NCBI GenBank assembly: GCA_964353465.1
Contig: CAYGWQ010000300.1
Location: 1 to 6,649 of the forward strand
Length of the DNA stretch: 6,649 nt
From: JAFNAG01 sp964353465
Lineage (GTDB): Bacteria > Acidobacteriota > UBA6911
Direction of reading: 5' to 3'
Part shown: in pieces, positions 1 to 5,374 of the stretch
Position numbering within the stretch: the first letter of the stretch is position 1
Layout of the letters: each line of letters opens with the position of its first letter
Notes under the pieces: generated by a model
The model's database searches: none
What the model was told of the DNA's origin: nothing
Seen by the model: only the letters and a program-made list of their open reading frames with translations
Program-made: the position numbers and the translations under genes

Positions 1-515
1 CTAAACTGCTCGGCCTGGGCGACATGATGCCGGTCACGGTGGAACGCAAGTGGAAGGGTATTACCGGAGCGCTGATCTGGTGGCTGCCGGTAAAGATGGA
101 CGAGCTCGATCGCCAAAACAAGCACATCGACCCGCCCGACGTGGATGCCTATAACAGGCAGATGTACAAGAAAAGGATATTCGCTGAGCTCGTCTTTGAC
201 ACGGACCCCAACCTCACCAACGTCTTGATCTCCGCGGATTGGCACCTGTGGATGATTGACTTCACCCGTGCCTTCCGCATGCTAAAAGATTTGAGAAACC
301 GCGAGAACATAATCCAGTCGAAGTGCGAACGGCAGCTGTTTGAGCGATTGAAGAAATTGGACCGCGACGAGCTTACGCAAAGAACCAAACGGTACCTCAC
401 CAAACCCGAGATCGACGGTGTGATGGCGCGCCGGGACAAGATCGTCGCGATCTTTACGGATCTCATCGCCAAGAAAGGTGAGAATGCAGTGCTGTATTCC
501 GACAAATGCCCTTGA
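1..515 (+). CDS. C-terminal part of a PI4K/HipA-like kinase-fold protein (partial at left edge)
   Basis: The reading frame is open from base 3, so the ATG codons at 24 and 27 are probably internal and the real start lies outside the window; about 170 codons are visible, ending in TGA at 513-515. The visible part carries what looks like a kinase catalytic loop. The stretch FDTDPNLTNVLI (bases 195-230) contains a D-x4-N pattern, with Asp at 204-206 and Asn at 219-221. WMIDFTRAF (249-275) follows, with an Asp at 258-260 in the place of the metal-binding Asp. This resembles the catalytic and metal-binding segments of type II PI4-kinase and HipA-like folds (N-x-D-x...N, then IDxxxAF). The remainder, about 85 residues, is a charged helical tail (LFERLKKL, LTKPEIDGVMARRDKIV). 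I have seen similar uncharacterised proteins in Acidobacteriota-like genomes. The N-lobe and ATP-binding residues are outside the window, so activity and substrate are unknown. It converges on the CNB-fold gene with a 17-bp gap. Confidence 0.72.
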   Translation, partial: KLLGLGDMMPVTVERKWKGITGALIWWLPVKMDELDRQNKHIDPPDVDAYNRQMYKKRIFAELVFDTDPNLTNVLISADWHLWMIDFTRAFRMLKDLRNRENIIQSKCERQLFERLKKLDRDELTQRTKRYLTKPEIDGVMARRDKIVAIFTDLIAKKGENAVLYSDKCP

Positions 516-532
516 AACTTTTCTATTCCTGC

Positions 533-943
533 TTAATCAGGAGCGGTGGCAAGGGCTGCCAGCGCGCGCAGGATGCCCCGGGTGATGTTGAAATCCTCCG
601 CCATCACATCGAAAAGGTCCTGCTGCCGGATGTGCAGCGCGCGGACGGCCTGGGTAGCTGTGGCGGTTTCCGTCTGCGGCTGGTCGGCGAAGAGAGCCAG
701 AGCGCCGGCGACCTGAAACCGGGTCCGCTTGCGTTCCTCGCTCCCAGGCCGGGTCAGAGCGACCTCGCCTTCCAGCAGGACGTACAAAGAATCGGCTGCT
801 TCATTCTCGCTGTAGAGCCTTTGACGCGCCTTGAAGTCGGTTTCTTGAGCTACGCCGGCCACGCGGGCGAGGCTCTGTGTCCGCACATCACGGAAGATCT
901 CGGCATTCTGCAGCACATCCACTTTTTCCAGTATAGTCAGCAT
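533..943 (-). CDS. small stand-alone cyclic-nucleotide-binding (CNB)-fold protein
   Basis: The product has 136 residues and consists almost entirely of one CNB (cNMP-binding/Crp-type) domain. Helices fill residues 1-30 (ILEKVDVLQNAEIF, SLARVAGV), and a beta-roll follows (LYSENEAADSLYVLLEGEVAL, about 43-63, including the typical LYVLLEGEV). The phosphate-binding-cassette region lies at about 78-95, and the C-helix at about 107-132 (LFDVMAEDFNITRGILRAL). There is no DNA-binding helix-turn-helix, so it is not a Crp-type transcription factor. The usual FGE(L/I)A...PRxA cassette reads AGALALF...PQTETA, with Ala81 in place of the ribose-contacting Glu and Gln90 in place of the phosphate-contacting Arg. 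Canonical cAMP/cGMP binding is therefore doubtful. The ATG at 943 is preceded by GAGGGAG at 4 nt. It lies downstream of, and in the same orientation as, the HEAT-repeat transporter. CNB domains of this style also occur fused to such transporters, which suggests a regulatory partner (inference). Confidence 0.88.
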   Translation of the reverse strand: MLTILEKVDVLQNAEIFRDVRTQSLARVAGVAQETDFKARQRLYSENEAADSLYVLLEGEVALTRPGSEERKRTRFQVAGALALFADQPQTETATATQAVRALHIRQQDLFDVMAEDFNITRGILRALAALATAPD

Positions 944-1044
944 AGTACTCCCTCAGGCCTGATCGCTTGATGCTAGCCCACATTTCTCACCAGCTTTCTA
1001 CTGCGGCGGCGGATCCGGGCATGTCTACTGCGTTGCGCTCGGTC

Positions 1045-1083
1045 GGGCTCCTCGACGTACTGTCGAGTACGCCTGCGGAGCCC
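1045..1083. repeat. compound inverted repeat in the transporter-CNB intergenic gap
   Basis: GGGCTCC (1045-1051) pairs perfectly with GGAGCCC (1077-1083). The enclosed 25 bases contain a second hairpin, CGTAC (1056-1060) with GTACG (1067-1071) around a 6-base loop. A competing pairing is CTCGAC (1051-1056) with GTCGAG (1062-1067). The octamer CTCGGTCG also occurs directly repeated on both sides (1038-1045 and 1083-1090). No T-run follows on either strand, so it does not look like a Rho-independent terminator. It could be an mRNA processing or stability element between two cotranscribed genes, or a protein-binding site. The function is unknown. Confidence 0.45.
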
Positions 1084-1125
1084 TCGGTCGCGCGCCTTGT
1101 ATCCATGCCCGTCTGCACCGCCTCG

Positions 1126-3933
1126 CTACGAAATCTGGTGAGAAGTGCGGGCTAGCTGCGCCAGGGCCCAGTCACGTGTTTCGGCCAGCAGCGGGGCGTG
1201 GTCGCAGGCGACTCGGTTCATTGCCGATGAGAGTTCTGTCAAGCGCAATCTGCCCACCGTATAAAGCGCGCAAGCGCGCAGCCAGCAGTCCTCCGAATGC
1301 AGCAGGATGCATAGCGCCTCGGTGCGGGAGACACCTTCCACACCGCAGAACCGGCGGGCGGAATCGAGCCGCTTCTGAAGGTCTGTGTCAGGATCCACCG
1401 CGCCGGACAGGCAACGGAAGAGGCCCGGCTGCAGCAAATGCTCCAGCATTTCCAGGGCGTTGGCCTGCAGTTGCGGGCGGTCCGAGGTCAGTCCTGCGAA
1501 AGCGTTATGGATATCACGCGGCGGATAGATCAAGGCCAGGAAGCGGAAGATATGCTCGAGCTCACGCTCCATGTGCTCACGGAACGCCCGTTTCAACAGC
1601 AGCGCGCCGGCGCCGAAAGAATCGATCCCTTCATTTTCCCCTCCCGGAGAATCGAGGGCTGCAAGAACCTGGAAGGAGCGGTAGTAGCCGATCAGCTCGG
1701 CATTGACCATGTCGGCATAGTCCACGTCGCCGGGAAGCAGGGCGGGATCCCGCTCGCGCAGGCTGTTCAGCGCCTTCAGCACCTCGTAGCGCAAGCCGGG
1801 ATCACGCTGCCACAGGCTGTGGGCCAGCGCCGCCGCTGATTCCGCGACCGGGATGCGGGCGAGGGTTTTCGGAATCTGGCTGCGGACGGACGGCGGCAAC
1901 ACATCGTCATTAAGGCAGGATTGAAGCGTTCCGACCGCTCTGCTGCCATACTCGACCAGCGCGGCGCGGGCGCTGGCCACCAGTCGCGGCTGTCCCAGTT
2001 TTCCGATGACCATCGGCAAAAACTCATGGACTCGACTCTTTCCGGCACTCAGCAGAGCCTGTTCCACCACCTCGGGGCTCTCGTCGAGCAACAGTTCCCG
2101 CAGCCGGGCGTGCAGCTCCGAAGGCGGCGGCACCAGGCCCAGCACCAAAGCTGCTTCGCGGCGCGCGGGCACACCCTCCTGGCCGGCTTGAGCAAGCATG
2201 CTCTGCAGCATGATCCTGGCCGCGGATAAGTACTCCGGCTTTCCACTTCTCGCCAGGAAAACCACGACGGCGCCCTGCATCACATGGGCGGGCAGATCGC
2301 TGCTGCGGCTGAGAAGCGTCAGCGGGTCGCGCTCGGCATGCGCCACCAGGTAGCGCAGAGCCGCGGCGCGCACTTCCAGGTCCTCATCCCCCAGCAGCCT
2401 TTCCGCCTGCGGCTGAATCGCGCGGTCGCCCGCATTGTCGAGCAGGTGCAACGCCTGCAGGCGAACGGCGGGCGAGCGATGCTCCAACAGGCAACGCAAC
2501 GCAGGATGCCATCCGGTCTTGTTTCCTATTTCAAACAGGCTCATGCCATACAGGAGCTGCTGCTCGCCCTTGCATTCCAGGGCTTGTGCCAGAATCTCGG
2601 TTGTAGTGGAATCCAGCATCTGGGCAGCGGTCCGCTCAGGGTCGAGGACCCGGCGCTCTATCGCCTGGCGCAGAGCGTTCAAATACTCGCGGCGCACCGC
2701 GTTGGCGATCCAGACCCAACCAGCGAGAGCGGCCAGATTCACCAGACTTACCTCGCTGGGACCGAACCTCAGTACGTTCGCGAATAACAGCAGAATCAAA
2801 CCCGCGATTCCGTCCGCCGACCGCCAGATGAAGCTGTCGATGAAGGATTTCACCTGGCTCCTCACCGAGGGTGAAACCGGCACATACAATAACTCTGTCG
2901 AAGACTTGTCCAGCGAGAAGCGGAGAATGTAGTGGCTGCCCCTCAAGATGCCGGCCATCAGGAGGGTCGGCGCCGCTAGAACCCCGAGGCTGGTGCCCAT
3001 CAGCACCACCGGAACCACGAACAAAGTCACGCGTATCCCGACCTTGCTGAGCAGCAGCGGGGTCAGGGCCAGCTGGAAAATGAATGCGGCCAGCCCCATG
3101 TAGCCGTTGAAGCGGCAGAAGAAGTCGACCAGCCCCTCCGTGTTGCCGATGTATGCGTCCTTGGCGATGATCTTGAATTGATAGCCCAGGATGCAGGTGG
3201 CAAGACAGCCGATCGCGATCAACGCGGTAAGCAGGCTCAAGTAACGGGAGCTGCGAATCAGTTTCAGGCTCTGGCCGAAGTTCTGAGGTGTCTCCTGTCC
3301 GGATCCGGCTGCCTGACTCACTATCGCCATTCGCGGGCCGGCGCTCCGGAACAAGCGACGAACCAGCAGGGTGCAGACTGCCAGGATCAGGGCGATTGCC
3401 AGCAACGCGTTTTGTGGTTGCAGGCGCCCGCGATGCACCATGTCCGCCGTAGTGAAGCTGACGATAGCACCGCCAAGGAGAGCTCCCGCTCCGATAAATC
3501 CGTAGATCCGCCGCGCCTCTCTGGTGGTCAACGTGTAATTGGCGAGGGTCCAGCCCATCATCGGCCAGATCGCGCCGGCTACGTAAACCCAGATGAGGAC
3601 CAGCAGACAGACCCACCGATTCTGCAGTTGGGTCAGCCACCAAAACAAGGCGAAGGAAAAAGCAAAAAAGGCGAGCGTAGCGACAATCAGCGACTCCAGA
3701 CGAACCCGGGCGGATAAGCGGATGTAGACGGCGACCAATGCTCCCGACATCAGTGCCGAGCCGATCATGGCATAGGGCAGATGGTTGGGAAACACGTTCA
3801 AAAACATTGCGTCGCCCACAGCCTGCCCCATCATGTATGCGCCGGTCACCAGGAACAGGTAGAAGAATAGCAGCGATGCCGTGCCAACCTCGCTGCGGCG
3901 CACGCTGAAAATCCGCCCGACGTGTTCGATCAT
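1126..3933 (-). CDS. NTT (ATP/ADP translocase)-like membrane transporter with C-terminal HEAT repeats
   Basis: A 935-residue protein. Residues 1-415 form a membrane domain with about 11-12 hydrophobic segments (for example 19-38, 52-72, 80-102, 107-127, 144-162, 176-194, 232-250, 300-336, 374-413). It carries NTT/MFS-type signatures: GWTLAN (127-132), ARRIYGFIGAGALLGG (140-155) and LRFSLDKSSTELLYVPV (337-353). The last resembles the FDxTKE...IPL motif of ATP/ADP translocases. Residues about 445-735 are HEAT-like helical repeats (PAVRLQALHLL, LEVRAAALRYLV, PEVVEQALLSAG). A distinct tail at about 785-930 includes HIFRFLALIYPPRDI and ANALEMLEHLL, a block I associate with this transporter family. 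The soluble part should be cytoplasmic. An upstream in-frame ATG at 3975 exists, but the start at 3933 is preferred. It overlaps the phosphatase stop as ATGA, has GGAG 5 nt upstream, and gives a normal N-terminus (MIEHVGRIF). Substrate is unknown: nucleotide exchange is the family archetype but is not proven for HEAT-bearing members. Confidence 0.88.
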   Translation of the reverse strand: MIEHVGRIFSVRRSEVGTASLLFFYLFLVTGAYMMGQAVGDAMFLNVFPNHLPYAMIGSALMSGALVAVYIRLSARVRLESLIVATLAFFAFSFALFWWLTQLQNRWVCLLVLIWVYVAGAIWPMMGWTLANYTLTTREARRIYGFIGAGALLGGAIVSFTTADMVHRGRLQPQNALLAIALILAVCTLLVRRLFRSAGPRMAIVSQAAGSGQETPQNFGQSLKLIRSSRYLSLLTALIAIGCLATCILGYQFKIIAKDAYIGNTEGLVDFFCRFNGYMGLAAFIFQLALTPLLLSKVGIRVTLFVVPVVLMGTSLGVLAAPTLLMAGILRGSHYILRFSLDKSSTELLYVPVSPSVRSQVKSFIDSFIWRSADGIAGLILLLFANVLRFGPSEVSLVNLAALAGWVWIANAVRREYLNALRQAIERRVLDPERTAAQMLDSTTTEILAQALECKGEQQLLYGMSLFEIGNKTGWHPALRCLLEHRSPAVRLQALHLLDNAGDRAIQPQAERLLGDEDLEVRAAALRYLVAHAERDPLTLLSRSSDLPAHVMQGAVVVFLARSGKPEYLSAARIMLQSMLAQAGQEGVPARREAALVLGLVPPPSELHARLRELLLDESPEVVEQALLSAGKSRVHEFLPMVIGKLGQPRLVASARAALVEYGSRAVGTLQSCLNDDVLPPSVRSQIPKTLARIPVAESAAALAHSLWQRDPGLRYEVLKALNSLRERDPALLPGDVDYADMVNAELIGYYRSFQVLAALDSPGGENEGIDSFGAGALLLKRAFREHMERELEHIFRFLALIYPPRDIHNAFAGLTSDRPQLQANALEMLEHLLQPGLFRCLSGAVDPDTDLQKRLDSARRFCGVEGVSRTEALCILLHSEDCWLRACALYTVGRLRLTELSSAMNRVACDHAPLLAETRDWALAQLARTSHQIS

Positions 3934-5180
3934 CGCCGCTCCACTTTGCCCGCCGGCTGCTGCGCAATAGGCCAACCCGCCTTCTTCGCTGCAGGCGCCG
4001 TGAGGACCTGCGGCTCTCTGTCCGTATAATAAACGGTAAATCGACCGTCCTGGATCTCCAGCGCCGAACCCCTGCCGCCGTAAGCTTCCTTGAGCATGCC
4101 GGTGTCGATCAGGAAGACGCGGTTTTCGAAACGGGGCGTAATGTCGGATTTTGACAGAACCGTGTGGCCATCGACGATGTAGCGGGCCTTCAGACGCGTC
4201 AGCATTGCTTCAAGTTCGCTTGCCAGTTTCTCCTCCGGATTCTGAGCCAGGCCGCGGTACCACAGCGGGCCGTCGGCAGAGACGGTCAGACAATTCCTGA
4301 GGGCGAGGAATCCTTGCATCTGGTCTGCCGCGTCAGCGTCCTCCGGGCGGCCGCGTGCCTGCATCCACTGCAACTCCTCCGCCACCTGCTGCATCGCCTC
4401 GTTCAGCGTCATGTAGCGCCAGATGATCCTCTGGTCGGCAAGCGACTTCCACAGGGAGTCGAAAGCGGCCAGGTCGGAATGGACCTGCGCGTCCAGCTCG
4501 GCGAGGTCGCGAAAGCGGAGCAGGGGATTCAAGCCCCCATGCACGAAAATGCCGTCGTCAATCTGGATGATGGCCCGGTTCTGGCGCACCCAGCGCCCGT
4601 ATTTGCCGTCAGAGCCGAAGGCGTCACAGTACTCGAAGAAGCCCGGCGGGTGGGCGTCCATCCACTTCTGCTGCGCGGCCTCATCCTCGGCCGCGACCGC
4701 CGTATGGGAGTGGCCGCTGTGGGCGGAGAGGAATTTCACATAGTCCCGGTACGCCTTCGCGCGCACCTTTTCCGATGCATTCGTGGAGAAGGTTTTGTAT
4801 ATCTCGGGGGTCACGTAGCGCAGGTCGTGCATGAGGTTCATGGCCTCGTGGTTGCCTATCAAGGGGATCACTTTCCCGCGCGCTTTTTCCGCCTGCTGCT
4901 TGAGCTTGATCAGCAGGTCGAGGCAGGCGCGCGTCTGCGCGCCCCGATCAATCATGTCTCCGATTTGAACCAGGGTGGCCGAACCGCCCTTCCACTTGAG
5001 GCCGGCATCCATCAAACCTACCCGCTGCAAAATGGCGGTAAATTCCGCGTATCCGCCGTGAACGTCGCCGATGGCAATCACCCGTTGCCGGGCTTGCGCG
5101 GCGAACGCCAGTGTCAGCAGTAAGATGAAAATGCAACCAGCTGCGAAGATCCGGGATACCGGACCCCCTTTTATTCTCAT
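3930..5180 (-). CDS. exported calcineurin-like PPP-family phosphatase (Shewanella-like type)
   Basis: A 416-residue metallophosphoesterase. The metal-site motifs occur in order: GDVHG (38-42), GDMIDRG (74-80), GNHE (109-112), VHGGL (213-217) and DGHT (337-340). This matches the PPP/calcineurin fold, and HGGL together with a signal peptide is reminiscent of bacterial Shewanella-like phosphatases. Residues 1-30 are a signal peptide: basic start MRIKGGPVSR, hydrophobic core IFAAGCIFILLLTLAFA, likely cleavage after AQA. Cys15 lies at the start of the hydrophobic core rather than after it, so it does not look like a lipobox. The protein should act outside the cytoplasm on a phosphorylated substrate, either a phosphoprotein or a small molecule; the sequence does not decide. 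The frame is open back to 5339, but the ATG at 5180 is chosen for its AAGGGAG site 6 nt upstream and the signal peptide that follows. Its TGA stop overlaps the transporter ATG, indicating an operon and translational coupling. Confidence 0.9.
   Translation of the reverse strand: MRIKGGPVSRIFAAGCIFILLLTLAFAAQARQRVIAIGDVHGGYAEFTAILQRVGLMDAGLKWKGGSATLVQIGDMIDRGAQTRACLDLLIKLKQQAEKARGKVIPLIGNHEAMNLMHDLRYVTPEIYKTFSTNASEKVRAKAYRDYVKFLSAHSGHSHTAVAAEDEAAQQKWMDAHPPGFFEYCDAFGSDGKYGRWVRQNRAIIQIDDGIFVHGGLNPLLRFRDLAELDAQVHSDLAAFDSLWKSLADQRIIWRYMTLNEAMQQVAEELQWMQARGRPEDADAADQMQGFLALRNCLTVSADGPLWYRGLAQNPEEKLASELEAMLTRLKARYIVDGHTVLSKSDITPRFENRVFLIDTGMLKEAYGGRGSALEIQDGRFTVYYTDREPQVLTAPAAKKAGWPIAQQPAGKVERR
3939..3942 (-). 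promoter_or_regulatory. ribosome binding site deciding the transporter start
   Basis: On the minus strand, GGAG lies 5 nt before the ATG at 3933-3931, inside the last codons of the phosphatase gene (GTG GAG CGG CGA TGA). The stop and start share the ATGA overlap at 3933-3930. This supports the shorter start over the in-frame ATG at 3975, and suggests that translation is coupled. Confidence 0.7.
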
Positions 5181-5186
5181 GATTCG

Positions 5187-5193
5187 CTCCCTT
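5187..5193 (-). promoter_or_regulatory. ribosome binding site deciding the phosphatase start
   Basis: AAGGGAG on the minus strand sits 6 nt upstream of the ATG at 5180-5178. This, with the signal peptide that starts at this codon, decides against the longer open frame that begins at 5339. Confidence 0.75.
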
Positions 5194-5205
5194 GTAGGCG
5201 AGGTC

Positions 5206-5234
5206 ACTCTAATCCCTACTCTTACGTCTTGCAA
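5206..5234 (-). promoter_or_regulatory. possible sigma-70-like promoter for the phosphatase-transporter operon
   Basis: Read on the minus strand, TTGCAA (5234-5229) and TAGAGT (5211-5206) are separated by 17 bases. Each matches 4 of 6 consensus positions. Transcription would start near 5199, giving a leader of about 20 nt before the ATG at 5180. The match is moderate and unproven. The rest of the 194-bp divergent region shows no clear promoter for the plus-strand gene. Confidence 0.3.
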
Positions 5235-5365
5235 GGATTTGTGGTGAGCAGAGCGCATCACCGGGATGGGATTTGTTTCACAACGAGGTTGATATTTCTT
5301 CCCCAACGGCGTTAAGCTGATCGAAAAATAAGAGTGCACCCTTTACCAACTTCCGGGAATTTCGC

Positions 5366-5370
5366 GGGAG
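5366..5370 (+). promoter_or_regulatory. ribosome binding site of the second NTT-like gene
   Basis: GGGAG lies 4 nt before the ATG at 5375. The nearest in-frame upstream stop is TGA at 5318, and no ATG lies between it and 5375, so this start is well supported. Confidence 0.65.
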
Positions 5371-5374
5371 CATT

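Noticed and set aside
508..556. Inverted repeat GCCCTTG / CAAGGGC spanning the convergent stops
   Set aside because: The loop is 35 nt and there is no following T-tract on either strand, so a terminator is not supported; a 7-bp match at this distance can occur by chance.
506..970. Plus-strand open frame of 154 codons antisense to the CNB gene
   Set aside because: The minus strand encodes a clear CNB fold with a good RBS; the plus frame has no family features.
987..1106. 39-residue minus-strand open frame in the transporter-CNB gap
   Set aside because: No convincing RBS and a Ser/Ala/Thr/Arg-rich composition without motif; it overlaps the inverted repeat and is likely chance.
2636..3967. Minus-strand open frame of 443 codons in another phase of the transporter
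   Set aside because: Its translation is rich in Arg, Gly and Pro with no membrane segments, while the other phase gives a coherent polytopic membrane protein.
4164..5123. Plus-strand open frame of 319 codons antisense to the phosphatase
   Set aside because: The opposite strand carries all PPP metal-site motifs and a signal peptide. The antisense translation has no recognisable domain and is a typical GC-rich shadow.
5134..5139. Cys15 of the phosphatase as a lipoprotein attachment site
   Set aside because: The preceding residues (FAAG) lack a proper lipobox Leu and the hydrophobic core follows rather than precedes the Cys; a cleavage site after AQA fits better.
5289..5318. TTGATA with TAAGCT at 18 bp as a plus-strand promoter for the second transporter
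   Set aside because: The -10 match is only 3 of 6 with a suboptimal spacer; too weak to annotate.
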